From the NCBI GenBank assembly GCA_963846925.1, contig CAWJXW010000010.1:310001-374000 (forward strand): DNA of 64,000 nt. The letters run 5' to 3'. The notes below the pieces were generated by a model. It searched no databases. It was not told where the DNA came from and saw only the letters and a program-made list of their open reading frames with translations. Below are positions 55,037 through 63,803 of the stretch, in pieces. Position numbers and translations under genes: made by a program. This stretch comes from JAQBQB01 sp963846925 (GTDB lineage Bacteria > Gemmatimonadota > Gemmatimonadetes > Gemmatimonadales > Gemmatimonadaceae). Position 1 is the first letter of the stretch. Each line of letters begins with the position of its first letter.

Positions 55037-56073
55037 AGATCGGATTGGTCGGATTCGCGGGCTCCGGGAAGTCGACGGTCTTCAACACGATGACCGGATT
55101 GGACGTCCCAGTCGGCTATGGCGGTGAGCTTCGGCTCGGAACGGTCCGCGTGCCGGATGCGAGGATCGACACGCTGGCAAAGATCTTCTCGCCAAAGAAG
55201 ACCACATATGCCGAGATCAGCTTCAGCGACATTCCCGGCGAGCACGGCGCCGAGAAGAAGGGCCTGTCGATGAAAGCGCTGCAACAAATCCGTGAGCAGG
55301 ACGCGCTATGCCTGGTGCTTCGCGACTTCGATAACCCCGCGGTGGAAGGCGACGCCGATCCGCTGAGCGATCTCGACGCCTTTCACCTCGAGTGCGTCTT
55401 CGCCGATCTCGCACCCATCGAGCGCCGCCTGCATCGCGCGCAGAAGGAGAAGATGCCGGCGCAGGAGGAAGCGGCATTCCACCTGATGAAAGCGGCGCTG
55501 GAGGAGGGCCGTCCGCTGCGCAGCATTCCAGCGGCCGAGCTCGACCGCAGCTTGCTCACCGGCTTCGGCTTCTTGACCGACCGGCCGCTCCTCGTGGCAT
55601 TGAATCGCGGCGAGGCGCGCGCGGCCGAGTCGATGGCGCCGGCGATCGCGACGCGCCTCGAGTCACTGTCCGCCGCCGGCCTCGTGCTCTCGGCCAGCGT
55701 CGAAGCCGAAATCGCGACGTTGCAGCCCGATGAACAAACCGCGTTCCTCGAGGACTTGGGGCTGCACGAGTCGGCGCTGGCGCGCTTCATTCGCGCCGCG
55801 TACGGACTGCTGGACCTCATCTCGTTCTTCACCGTGGGCGCGGACGAGGTGCGCGCCTGGCCGATTCGACGCGGCACGCGCGCCCGCGAAGCGGCTGGTC
55901 GCATTCACTCGGATCTCGAGCGCGGTTTCATCCGCGCAGAGGTGATCCCGTACGACGTGTTCATGAAGTACGGTTCGGAGCATGCGGTGAAGGAGTCGGG
56001 CCGCCTGCAAATCGAAGGAAAGGACTATGTCGTGCTGGACGGGGACATCATGCACGTGCGGTTCAACGTCTAG
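55033..56073 (+). CDS. YchF/Obg-like GTPase with TGS domain
   Basis: 346 residues, intact. The P-loop GFAGSGKST lies at 7-15, followed by a switch region and SFSDIPGEHG as the G3 motif. The specificity motif reads ALNRGE near 195. The C-terminal part (about 255-346) carries LDLISFFTVGADEVRAWPIRRGTRAREAAGRIHSDLERGFIRAEVIPYDVFMKYGS and KDYVVLDGDIMHVRFNV, the TGS/DUF933 block of YchF proteins. YchF binds ribosomes and ATP or GTP and affects stress responses. This protein is slightly shorter than E. coli YchF (363) and has a more divergent helical insertion, so it may be a paralogue and not the housekeeping copy. Confidence 0.87.
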   Translation: MKIGLVGFAGSGKSTVFNTMTGLDVPVGYGGELRLGTVRVPDARIDTLAKIFSPKKTTYAEISFSDIPGEHGAEKKGLSMKALQQIREQDALCLVLRDFDNPAVEGDADPLSDLDAFHLECVFADLAPIERRLHRAQKEKMPAQEEAAFHLMKAALEEGRPLRSIPAAELDRSLLTGFGFLTDRPLLVALNRGEARAAESMAPAIATRLESLSAAGLVLSASVEAEIATLQPDEQTAFLEDLGLHESALARFIRAAYGLLDLISFFTVGADEVRAWPIRRGTRAREAAGRIHSDLERGFIRAEVIPYDVFMKYGSEHAVKESGRLQIEGKDYVVLDGDIMHVRFNV

Positions 56074-56087
56074 AGCGCCCAATTTCC

Positions 56088-56509
56088 ATGGCCGACCTGT
56101 CTCGACGCGATTTCACGCGGCTCCTCGCGCTCAGCGGGTCCCTTTCGCTCTTCCCCGGCACGTTGTTCGCCGAGCGTTCCGGAAAGAAGGGGCTCCTCCT
56201 CGAGGACTTCGGGCTGACTGATGCGGCGCTGCCACTAACGCCGCCGGTCCCCGACGAGAATTTCTGGAGAGAAGTGCGCGGCCGCTTCCTCGTGCCGCGC
56301 GACCTGGGCTTCATCAACGCGGCCAATCTGTGTCCGACGTCGCTGCCCGTCGTGAAGGAGTTGGACAAGAACACGCGCGCGTACGACGCCAATCCGTCGC
56401 AGAGTGTGCGCACGGAGCTGACGCACGGACGCGAGGCGGCACGAACGCAGCTCGCCGTCGGTGGCCGCGATCAAGAAGTATGTGGCGACCGGTGTGTAGG
56501 GTATTGGTC
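56088..56509 (+). pseudogene. class V aminotransferase (isopenicillin-N-epimerase-like), internally deleted
   Basis: The start MADLSRRDFTRLLALSGSL is a twin-arginine signal. DENFWREVRGRFLVPRDLGFINAANLCPTSLPVVKELDKNTRAYDANPSQSV follows, the known N-terminus of secreted PLP-dependent class V aminotransferases. At about 56455 this breaks off. The next readable segment, in another frame, is SVAAIKKYVATGV and a stop at 56507, which looks like the extreme C-terminus of the same family. The PLP-lysine region and about 300 residues are absent, so the protein cannot work. An internal deletion, not a point error, explains this best. Confidence 0.65.
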
Positions 56510-56584
56510 CCGGCGAGTCGAGCGCCAGGCGCGATGCACGTCGTGGGGCTTGCGTTTCCGGGCCGGATGCGGAGAATGACCGGC

Positions 56585-57661
56585 ATGACCACTGCCCGTC
56601 TCGTCGCATCCGTCGGTCTCGTTGGACTCGCCGCGGCGGCGACTCCGTTCGTCGCGGCCGCACAAGGTCGCTGCATTCGCGCGTACGGCACGCCGGCGTG
56701 CAACACCGATTCCATTCGTCCCGTGTTCGCCCGGACAGGCTGGCGAACCACGGGCCTCGACCACATCGCGTTTCGAGTGGCCGACGCGAAGAAGGAAGCC
56801 GCGTTCTACGTCGCGTTGATGGGCTGGAAAGTCCGCAGCGACGACGGCACTCGTATCGTGATGGACATCGGCGACTGGGGCACCGCGGTCTTTCGGCAGG
56901 TGTCCGCGGATTCCTTCCCGCCACCGCGAGCCGGAGCGCGCGCGAACGCGGTTCCGGTGCGCGCCGTCGTCGAAGGCTTCGGCTTCGATATCGAGCCGTG
57001 GAACGCCAGGAGCGTCGAGGCGGAGCTCAAGAAGCGCGGTCTCAACCCCGTCGCCGAGAACGGCCCGAACGGCTTCGAGAGCTTCCATGTGAAGGACCCC
57101 GACGGCTTCGACCTGCAGATCGGCAACGGCAAGCGCTTCAGCAAGGCGCGCGCGGAGTCGCCGGCGAACGCCGCGTTCGCGACGCCCGCGCCATTCGAGT
57201 CTACCGGGTGGCAGACGGTGTGGCTCGACCACTTGTCGTATGGCGCCGTGAACTACAAGGCGAGCGTCTCGTTCTACGTCAACCTGTTGGGCTGGGGCCC
57301 GACCTACGACGAGGGGAGTCAGAACGAACTCATGATCGGCGACGTCGGGGACATCATCATCCGCGGCGGCAACCCGCTCGACCCCGCGTTTGGCCAGGGA
57401 AACGCGCGCGCCGGCGGCCGCATCGATCACATCTCGTTCGGCATCTCGCCGTGGGACACGGACAAGGTGAAGGACGAATTGGTAAAGCGCGGGCTGCCCT
57501 CGTCCATCGACACGTCGGACGGCGCGGAGATTCACGTGGCGCAGTTCAAGAGCTATCACACGACGACGCCGAACGGATACAACCTGCAGATCAGCTACGA
57601 CACGCACGACACTCGGCTCAATCTCGCGATCGCCGTCAATCCGCGTCGAGGGGTGAAGTAG
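56585..57661 (+). CDS. secreted protein with two VOC (glyoxalase/bleomycin-resistance-like) domains
   Basis: 358 residues from the ATG at 56585 (GGAG ten bases upstream; an ATG at 56576 is also in frame). A signal peptide ends VAAAQ. Two VOC modules follow. The first (about 45-185) has GLDHIAFRVADAKKEAAFYVALMGWKV, FGFDIEPWNARSVEAELKKRGLNPV and FHVKDPDGFDLQIGNGKR. The second (about 205-345) has WLDHLSYGAVNYKASVSFYVNLLGWG, GRIDHISFGISPWDTDKVKDELVKRGL and NGYNLQISYD. His residues at the start of each module could bind metal. Exported VOC proteins are less common than cytoplasmic ones. The function is unknown; glyoxalase, dioxygenase or binding roles are possible. Confidence 0.88.
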   Translation: MTTARLVASVGLVGLAAAATPFVAAAQGRCIRAYGTPACNTDSIRPVFARTGWRTTGLDHIAFRVADAKKEAAFYVALMGWKVRSDDGTRIVMDIGDWGTAVFRQVSADSFPPPRAGARANAVPVRAVVEGFGFDIEPWNARSVEAELKKRGLNPVAENGPNGFESFHVKDPDGFDLQIGNGKRFSKARAESPANAAFATPAPFESTGWQTVWLDHLSYGAVNYKASVSFYVNLLGWGPTYDEGSQNELMIGDVGDIIIRGGNPLDPAFGQGNARAGGRIDHISFGISPWDTDKVKDELVKRGLPSSIDTSDGAEIHVAQFKSYHTTTPNGYNLQISYDTHDTRLNLAIAVNPRRGVK

Positions 57662-57768
57662 AGCGGGTGGGCCGCGGATCGACTTCTAGGCTCCGTCTTC
57701 CCCGTTAGCCCTGGACAATCGTCTCTGGATCCCAGCTCTGGCGTTACGATTGCAGCGACGTTGAGCCG

Positions 57769-58328
57769 GTGGAACCTCATACGGCGGATGTGCTCGTTCG
57801 GTTCAATACGACCCTGATCGCCCCAAACGGGTCGGGGTGGACTCCTTGCGTCTGCGGGCGCGCACGGGAGGACGGTCTTGTGGGAGGGCTGGATCGAATT
57901 CGACCCGGCGACATGAAGCCGCGGACCCATTGCGCACGTCGCGCGAGAGCGTTCAGCCAAACCGCGACGACCTGACGTACTGGGCCAAAGGTCTTAGCCA
58001 GACCTATCTCGAGGGTGCGCTCGCTCGGGCGGTCGGCCCCGCTCATGTCGCGACCCGGTCTTCAGCCCAGACAGTCGCGTCCCGCGCCGTGCTCAACCCG
58101 TTCGACGTTTGGGAGCAGGGCGAAGACGTTCTCGTTCGTCAGCTTGGAGCGCTGAGTTCGGCGCGCCTGCGGGAGATCGCCGTCGCGTACCGGTTCGTGA
58201 TTGGCGAAGCGGTGGACGCCGCAACGGAGGAGACCCTGGTGCCGATCATCGTGGACGGCGTGAAGAATCGACGCGCCCAGGGTACGGATGTGGGCGAGTT
58301 CCAAATCGGTCTCGACCGCACGACGTAG
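57769..58328 (+). CDS. conserved hypothetical protein (two frameshifts)
   Basis: Joining frames gives VEPHTADVLVRFNTTLIAPNGSGWTPCVCGRAREDGLWEGWIEFDP, then RTSRESVQPNRDDLTYWAKGLSQTYLEGALARAV, a variable linker, and LNPFDVWEQGEDVLVRQLGALSSARLREIAVAYRF. I know this architecture (DGLWEGWIEF, ETTQPN..DL.YWA.GL...YLEGAL and a C-terminal GE..LR.QL..L helix domain) as an unassigned family in Acidobacteria and relatives. The start is uncertain; the GTG at 57769 is the first plausible one. Indels lie near 57880 and 57915. It is followed by a stem-loop at 58337. Confidence 0.7.
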
Positions 58329-58336
58329 ACGTACGA

Positions 58337-58361
58337 ACGCCGGCCCGTGAAGAGCCGGCGT
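58337..58361 (+). terminator. stem-loop between convergent genes
   Basis: ACGCCGGC (58337-58344) pairs with GCCGGCGT (58354-58361) around a 9-base loop, nine bases after the stop at 58328 and 26 bases before the end of the minus-strand LVIVD gene. It could end transcription from both sides. Confidence 0.6.
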
Positions 58362-58386
58362 CCACCTGCGTTCGGCGAATGAGCTA

Positions 58387-60438
58387 CTACGGGACAACGC
58401 CGCCCGGGATATCTCGCAGGGCCGTCTGCAGCTTTCCGATGCGCGGCGCGTCGCACGAGTTGCCCTTGTCCGCGTCGAGCGACGACGCCAATCGCGACAA
58501 TGCATCCCGTCGCGCGGCTCCCGATTGACCTTCGGCCTGCGCGATCGACTGACGGATCGACGCAACGCGTGATCCCGACAGACACTTGTTGCGCTCCAGT
58601 TGATCAACGAACGCCTTGGCGAGCGGGAAGCTCGGCGGCCACACGATCTTCGGCTGGCCCTGCACGTTGAGCTGGTCCCAGTGCACGGTCTTCGCCGCGT
58701 CGATCTCGTTTTGCGTGACGAACTCGGTCGGCACCAGCTCGGCGACGTCGAGACCGCGCGCGATCTCCGAGCTGACGATCTGGCCGTTGTACCAGTAGGC
58801 CGACCACGATCCACCCATGCTGAACCGCGTCGAGTCGATCGGGCCGCGGTCGAAGTAGGCGATTTCCTTCGGGTGCTTCGCGTCGGTGAAATCGAAGACG
58901 GAGATCCCGCCCTGATACCACGCCTGGATCATCACGTCGCGGCCCGGGATGGGGATGAGCGATCCGTTGTGCGCGACGCAGTTCTCCTTGTCCGTCTGGA
59001 TCGACGGAAGCTTGTAGTAGCTCTGGAACTTGAGCTTGCGGTCCTCGATCGTGAAGATCGCGTCGGCGCCGAACTCCTTCGGGTCGCCCGCGCGGCACTT
59101 GGGCGCCCCTCCCCCGCCCCATTCGTCCGAGAAGAGCATTTTCGTGCCGTCGTTGTTGAACGTCGCCGAGTGCCAATATGAGAAGTTTGAATCGGCGACG
59201 GCGTCGAGTCGCACCGGCGCGGTCGGGTTGGACACGTCCAGCAGGAAGCCGTGCCCTTCGCACGCGCCGCCGGCGAGGCCCAGCGCCGGATAGACGGTGA
59301 TGTCGTGGCACTGCCGGAACGCCGACTCGGCGCTCATGCCCGGCACCGGCGCGTTCGGGTTCGGCTTGAACTGCGCGTCGACCATCGCTTGCAACGCTCC
59401 GCGCAGCGCGGCCGTGTCCGCGGACGTCGCGTTCGACGCGACGTTTCGCGCCGTCGGCGTTCCGCCACGCGCCTTCACGATGCTATCGAGCTGAGCGCGG
59501 ATGACGAACGGATTGACCACGAACTCGAGCTTCGTCTGCGGATTCGTCGCGATGAAACCGTTGCCATGCGCGCGAACCGAGTCCACGGCACGCCTCTGCG
59601 CGGACTTGTCCGCATCCGAGAGCCCGTGGGTTGGCGCCGCTTTGAGCTCGCTGAAGATGTTCGCGCGATTGACGACCGCGGACTGCTCCGGGTGCGCCAG
59701 CGGCACCTTGATGATCTCGATTCGCATCAGCGACGACTGCGCGTCCTTGTCCGGCGTGGCGCCGACGCATCCGGGCAGCTCGCTCCCCGGGCGGATGGTC
59801 GCCGAGCCGGACACGTAGATGTAGACGTTGTCCCTGTCCTTGAGATCCTCGACCAGCGTGTGCGTGTGCGAGCCGCGGCACGTCTGGACGTTGGCGACGA
59901 GCTTCGGGTTCCTGATGTCGCTGATGTCGAACACGCGCACGCCGCGCATGCGATCCTTGCTCACCGAGTCCGCGGGGTTGAACTGCCCGCTCGGCTTGCA
60001 GTCTACGCGGCCGTTGAACGCTTCAGCCGACATGAACATGAGATTCTTATAAACCGACACGTCGTTCTGCGACGCCGGGCACTGGTATGCCGTGACGAGC
60101 GCCGGATGCGACGGATCGGTCATGTCCCAGATGACCGGCCCGTTGTAGTTCCCCTGGATGGCGTACTTGCCGACGAAGGCGAGGTCGGAGTTGGTCTGCC
60201 CGAGGAAGCCCGGCGGCGAGACCGCCTTGGCGTCCACCTTGAGGCCGAACGACGCTTCACCGGCGTCCATGAGCCCGGCCTTGAGATGCGACCGCGCGTC
60301 GACTTGCGGCGCGACATTGCCGGACTGCATGACGGCGGGCGAGGGCGCCGAAGACGCCGGCGGGTTCGATCCGCCGCAAGCGGCGGCGGCGACGCACGCC
60401 GCGACGGCGCTCAGATGGGTGAAGATCGAAACTCTCAT
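58387..60438 (-). CDS. LVIVD-repeat beta-propeller lipoprotein
   Basis: 683 residues; GAGGAAGC lies just before the ATG at 60438. The signal ends AAAACGG, a lipobox at about residue 21. The propeller motifs include FVGKYAIQGNYNGPVIWDMTDPSHPALVTAYQCP, GVRVFDISDIRNPKLVANVQTCRGSHTHTLV and ISVFDFTDAKHPKEIAYFD, with the LVIVD pattern in which each blade ends in D-x-S/T-x-P. It also has HGFLLDVSNPTAPVRLDAVADSNFSYWHSATF. These are surface or periplasmic proteins of unknown function. A C-terminal helical segment (about 610-683) follows. It lies downstream of a DUF305 gene on the same strand, separated by an octamer array. Confidence 0.85.
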   Translation of the reverse strand: MRVSIFTHLSAVAACVAAAACGGSNPPASSAPSPAVMQSGNVAPQVDARSHLKAGLMDAGEASFGLKVDAKAVSPPGFLGQTNSDLAFVGKYAIQGNYNGPVIWDMTDPSHPALVTAYQCPASQNDVSVYKNLMFMSAEAFNGRVDCKPSGQFNPADSVSKDRMRGVRVFDISDIRNPKLVANVQTCRGSHTHTLVEDLKDRDNVYIYVSGSATIRPGSELPGCVGATPDKDAQSSLMRIEIIKVPLAHPEQSAVVNRANIFSELKAAPTHGLSDADKSAQRRAVDSVRAHGNGFIATNPQTKLEFVVNPFVIRAQLDSIVKARGGTPTARNVASNATSADTAALRGALQAMVDAQFKPNPNAPVPGMSAESAFRQCHDITVYPALGLAGGACEGHGFLLDVSNPTAPVRLDAVADSNFSYWHSATFNNDGTKMLFSDEWGGGGAPKCRAGDPKEFGADAIFTIEDRKLKFQSYYKLPSIQTDKENCVAHNGSLIPIPGRDVMIQAWYQGGISVFDFTDAKHPKEIAYFDRGPIDSTRFSMGGSWSAYWYNGQIVSSEIARGLDVAELVPTEFVTQNEIDAAKTVHWDQLNVQGQPKIVWPPSFPLAKAFVDQLERNKCLSGSRVASIRQSIAQAEGQSGAARRDALSRLASSLDADKGNSCDAPRIGKLQTALRDIPGGVVP

Positions 60439-60465
60439 GTGCTTCCTCGGTGGGATATGAAATGG

Positions 60466-60543
60466 CTGGACTGCTGGACGCTGGACAGCTGGACAGCTGG
60501 ACGGCAGTGGGCTGTCTCGCTGTCCAGCCGTCCGGCTGTCTAG
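60466..60543. repeat. inverted octamer arrays (family C, locus 3)
   Basis: The left arm (60466-60505) has CTGGACTG, CTGGACG, CTGGACAG twice and CTGGACGG. The right arm (60512-60543) has CTGTCTCG, CTGTCCAG, CCGTCCGG, CTGTCTAG. They face each other around a 6-base spacer and would fold as one hairpin of more than 30 bp. It lies between two co-directional minus-strand genes. Confidence 0.9.
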
Positions 60544-60557
60544 CCCTGTTCGAACGC

Positions 60558-61202
60558 TCAGGGCGCGACGAGCAGCATCTCGAGCATTCGGTTGATTTCG
60601 GTCGTCTGATCGACGTTCACGTCGGCGGCAAACTTGAACACGGTTTCGTCGTTCGCCGCGCCGCGGCTGGCAATCAGCTCCTGGACCATCTGCACGGCGC
60701 CGCGGTGGTGCTGAATCATGAACGTCAAAAAGAGGCGGTCGAATTCGGGGCCGCGCGCCGCGTCGAGCTGCCGCATCTGTTCTTCCGTGAGCATGCCCGG
60801 CATGAGGACCATGTGCGTCATGCCATCCATCTTCATCGCTTCGCCGGCGGGGTTGGGATCGGGGACCGGTTGATTGCGGTCGGCGAGCCACCGGCTCATC
60901 ATCGCGATCTCATCCGACTGTGCGTTGATGACGCGTTGCGTGAGCCGCAGCACGGGGTCGCTCGCGCCATGGGTCGGCGCCATCTTCGACATCACGATCG
61001 CCTGCGCGTGATGGTGGATCATCGTCGACATGAAGCGAATGTCGGCCGCGGTGTACGGCCACCGAACGCTATCGGCGCGCGCCTTGGCTTTCGCGCCCTC
61101 GGGGCCGGGGACGAACGCCACGCCGCCCGACTGCGCGCGTCCGCCGCAGGCAGCGACGACGGCGAGCAGCGGGGCGAGAATGCGAAGACCAGGTCGTGTC
61201 AC
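60558..61202 (-). CDS. DUF305 family lipoprotein
   Basis: 214 residues from a GTG at 61202. The signal ends LLAVVAACGG, a lipobox near residue 19. DUF305 shows two four-helix halves with paired histidines: FMSTMIHHHAQAIVMSKMA (about 58-76) and FMIQHHRGAVQMVQELI (about 163-179), plus AQSDEIAMMSRWL. Such His and Met-rich, ferritin-like proteins are thought to bind copper or other metals in the periplasm; Met is abundant here (KMDGMTHMVLMPGM). It comes before the LVIVD protein on the same strand, a pairing I have seen in other genomes, though its meaning is unknown. Confidence 0.87.
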   Translation of the reverse strand: MTRPGLRILAPLLAVVAACGGRAQSGGVAFVPGPEGAKAKARADSVRWPYTAADIRFMSTMIHHHAQAIVMSKMAPTHGASDPVLRLTQRVINAQSDEIAMMSRWLADRNQPVPDPNPAGEAMKMDGMTHMVLMPGMLTEEQMRQLDAARGPEFDRLFLTFMIQHHRGAVQMVQELIASRGAANDETVFKFAADVNVDQTTEINRMLEMLLVAP

Positions 61203-61361
61203 GAGTCCCGAATCTGTCGGAGCCGTTTCATCAATCGAAGAGAATACGGGGCGTTTCCGATTTTGGACAGCGACGAGGGCGGAAGGGGTTGGCTGAAGTT
61301 TCTTTACATGCGCGAGTGGCAGACTCTACCAGAGCGCCCCGACCAACCGCTTCGTTGGTCG

Positions 61362-61805
61362 TTACGGGCTCCCGCTCACTCGGTCGACGGCGTCGCGCTC
61401 CAGGCGCGGATGCAATGGGCGTCGGACGCGCGAGCCAAGTGCCGTGATGGCGGAGTGGGTTGCAACCGCTAGATCCGCCGCCAATGGACGGTCGCATTTC
61501 TCCGCTGCGATGGCTCCAGCCCGCTCGATCGCGCGAACAACGCGGACGGCCATGGTGAACCCGCAGGTGAGGCGCGTCTCACTGGCGGTTGCACCCCGGT
61601 CGTCGACGCCGATTCGCACCGGATTGACTCCATCCCGCCGCGCTTCGGCCACAATTGCCATCGGATTGATTGCGGCGAGCGCGCGCCGAGGCAACAGGAA
61701 GTGCACCGTTTCGTTCGGCGAAGAATCGTCGACTACGGACTCTTTGTCCGTGTCGGAGCAAACGAGCGGCCTTTGCTCGACTGGCAATGGTGCGGGGTTC
61801 GACAT
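61362..61805 (-). CDS. hypothetical protein
   Basis: 147 residues on the minus strand, starting at an ATG at 61805. The sequence has an acidic start (DTDKESVVDDSSPNETV), then LLPRRALAAINPMAIVAEARRDGVNPVRIGVDDRG and a helix TMAVRVVRAIERAGAIAAEKCDRPLAADLAVATHSAITALG. I know no family. A competing plus-strand frame covers the same DNA, but its composition (Thr/Arg-rich) looks less natural. No good ribosome site is visible, so translation is not assured. Confidence 0.4.
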   Translation of the reverse strand: MSNPAPLPVEQRPLVCSDTDKESVVDDSSPNETVHFLLPRRALAAINPMAIVAEARRDGVNPVRIGVDDRGATASETRLTCGFTMAVRVVRAIERAGAIAAEKCDRPLAADLAVATHSAITALGSRVRRPLHPRLERDAVDRVSGSP

Positions 61806-61882
61806 GTGGACTCGCCAATGGCAATTAGCGCGCCGACTGTGCGGTGCATCACCAGCGCGCTCCGACGTACCCCGAGCTCACC

Positions 61883-62398
61883 TCACCCGAGCGGCTCAGA
61901 AACCGATTTGAACTGACCTCCCTTCATCAGGGTGATCTCCGCGACTGGGTGACCGCCCTCGAGGACTGGAGTGATCTCCACGGCGGTGTACCCTGCGTTC
62001 TCCGCGAGGGCCTTCGCGAGCGCCTCTGCCAGCGTCGATTTCGCCTTCGCCAAGGCGCGGCTCTGAGCCTTTGCGTCCTTCAGGTCTTCGCCCGAGGTGA
62101 TTTTCTCGGTCTTCGCCACCTTTCCCGTCATGTGATCGACGAAGACCTCCGTGAAGGCACCGCCCTTCTCGGTGAAGACCGACAGCTGCAGCTTGCCGTC
62201 CTCCACTTCGTACTGGGAGGAAATCGGCTTGCCCGTCGGAGTGGCCGCCTCGATTCCCGCCGCGAGCGCGACGTGATTCCCGCCGCGAAGCGCAGCGGCC
62301 AGCGTTTGCTGCGCCTTCGTTGCTTGCGCCTGCGCGACGCCGGCCATCAGCAACGCGCCGGCACTGATGTTTCGAGCCAGCCACACGATCCTCTGCAT
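61883..62398 (-). CDS. exported PepSY-domain protein
   Basis: 171 residues; GCGGAGG lies six bases upstream of the ATG at 62398. A signal peptide ends GVAQAQ (about 1-25). A PepSY module (about 30-100) follows: AALRGGNHVALAAGIEAATPTGKPISSQYEVEDGKLQLSVFTEKGGAFTEVFVDHMTGKVAKTE. A Lys/Ala-rich helix (AKAQSRALAKAKSTLAEALAKALAENAG) and a second PepSY-like part (AVEITPVLEGGHPVAEITLMKGGQ) complete it. PepSY proteins often bind or inhibit periplasmic proteases. It is divergent from the gene at 62742 across a family A array. Confidence 0.85.
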   Translation of the reverse strand: MQRIVWLARNISAGALLMAGVAQAQATKAQQTLAAALRGGNHVALAAGIEAATPTGKPISSQYEVEDGKLQLSVFTEKGGAFTEVFVDHMTGKVAKTEKITSGEDLKDAKAQSRALAKAKSTLAEALAKALAENAGYTAVEITPVLEGGHPVAEITLMKGGQFKSVSEPLG

Positions 62399-62525
62399 CG
62401 TTCGCCTCCGCGAAAACGTTTCACCGCTTACCCGATGGCCGCAACGGATGTCGTTCGCGGCAATGAAAGCATGACTCCGCCGCGATCCTCGGTCCAGTCG
62501 TGAACTGGCTTGCACGCCTCGATTG

Positions 62526-62573
62526 TTTCGGCCTTTGGCAGTTTCGTCCTTTGGCAGTTTCGTCCCTCGTCAG
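62526..62573. repeat. three 16-bp units (family A, locus 3)
   Basis: TTTCGGCCTTTGGCAG (62526-62541), TTTCGTCCTTTGGCAG (62542-62557) and TTTCGTCCCTCGTCAG (62558-62573). Only one arm is present here. It lies in the 343-bp divergent gap between PepSY and the gene at 62742; otherwise that gap holds no visible gene. Confidence 0.8.
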
Positions 62574-62741
62574 TTGTCTCTTGGCCGCGGGTGGCTGTCA
62601 GCTTTCGGACAGGTTGTCCTTACATCTCAGTAACTGACGCGCGCCAAACGCCTCCTCTGCCGACTCTTAAGATCGTCATTACCGCTCGCGACGCAGCGAA
62701 CGCTCTAATGACTCGAGCGCGAGGCCTTGAGAGGACACAGC

Positions 62742-63380
62742 GTGTCACATTTCATCCGCGCGCCCCAGCGACACGGCCGCATCAGATTCGATACCAGCTT
62801 CAGTGGCGACGTGGAAAGCCACCATCTGACGCACCACGACGTCGAGCGCGTCCTGCGATGGCCGCGGTGTAGCGACGATCTCACCGGTCAAGGCGATGAA
62901 CAAGCGGCAGAACGCGTCGCGGTGTGCCTCGCGAATCCGCCGATGGATACGTCTGACCCCTCATCCATCCTCGTCATCACCCGCGAGCGACGCAACGCGC
63001 GGCACGTTCAGGACGCGTGGCGGATCTATCGCGGCGACCTCGACCTCTCGCGCGCGCGGTCGGCGCGCGAAGCATTCCTGACATTCCTCGGCCGCTACGG
63101 ACTCGATCTTCAGATCGGCAATGCGTCGCGCCGCCTCTTCACGTCCTGCCAAGTCCCAACGGGGCCGTCAGGAAACGCCGCCGCGCAGCTCCCAAACGCG
63201 GCGGCCGACGTCGACGTGCGCACGTTTCAGCTGCTCAAGCTGATTCCCGAGACGGCGGTGATCGACGTAACCATCGCCTACGCCGTCAACGAGACGGCGG
63301 TTCGCTCGGATCTCGTGCGTCACGAGCTGCGCGTCGGCAGGCCGTCGATGCGTGAGCGGCGAATGATGCTCGAGCGATGA
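62742..63380 (+). CDS. hypothetical protein
   Basis: 212 residues from a GTG at 62742, preceded by AGAGGA; a TTG at 62727 and an ATG at 62943 are other options. The first 70 residues are His/Arg-rich with HHLTHHDVERVLRW. The better-looking domain starts near residue 68 (MDTSDPSSILVITRERRNARHVQDAWRIYRGDLDLSRA) and continues with FLTFLGRYGLDLQIG, then FQLLKLIPETAVIDVTIAYAVNETA. No signal peptide, no known family. It is followed 40 bp later by another small gene on the same strand. Confidence 0.5.
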   Translation: MSHFIRAPQRHGRIRFDTSFSGDVESHHLTHHDVERVLRWPRCSDDLTGQGDEQAAERVAVCLANPPMDTSDPSSILVITRERRNARHVQDAWRIYRGDLDLSRARSAREAFLTFLGRYGLDLQIGNASRRLFTSCQVPTGPSGNAAAQLPNAAADVDVRTFQLLKLIPETAVIDVTIAYAVNETAVRSDLVRHELRVGRPSMRERRMMLER

Positions 63381-63420
63381 CCGACAGTCGACGTCCACAC
63401 AGAACGGTCTTCGAGGTGCG

Positions 63421-63771
63421 ATGAACGAGTCCCACGAGGCGACCCGGCTGGCCATCGAGCTTCGAATGAGGCTCGGCGAGATAACACACCCCGTCGACGA
63501 GCCGACGGCAAATGAGCTACGCGACGCGGTCGGTCGCTACGCGGCGGCCCTGCGAACACTCGGGATGAAACCCGAAACGGCGGTGGCGGCGGTCAAGTTG
63601 GTGCTGCGTGAGGCTGGGTTCGAGGCGCGGCCAGACGCGCAGCCGACGGACGTCATCACGCCCGAAGATCGGCTTCTCACCGACGTCGTCGGCTGGTTCA
63701 TCGAAAGCTTCGACAGCCTCGACGCCGAACCGACACCACGGCCACCCGACCCATCCAACAAGAGATCTTGA
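63421..63771 (+). CDS. hypothetical helical protein
   Basis: 116 residues. The ATG is preceded by GAGGTGCG. Helical segments: ATRLAIELRMRLGE, NELRDAVGRYAAALRTLGMKPETAVAAVKLVLREAGF, and EDRLLTDVVGWFIESFDSL, with a Pro-rich tail. The layout (two helices, a loop PETAVAAVK, then a third helix) is common among small unassigned regulators or adaptor proteins. I cannot name a family. It lies 32 bp before the ArsR-type regulator on the same strand. Confidence 0.6.
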   Translation: MNESHEATRLAIELRMRLGEITHPVDEPTANELRDAVGRYAAALRTLGMKPETAVAAVKLVLREAGFEARPDAQPTDVITPEDRLLTDVVGWFIESFDSLDAEPTPRPPDPSNKRS

Positions 63772-63803
63772 TGGATGGCTGGAAGGTCCGTAGCTTATAG
63801 CTC

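Noticed and set aside
59251..60543. 430-codon plus-strand frame
   Set aside because: It lies antisense to the LVIVD propeller and consists mostly of Arg, Val and His without motifs.
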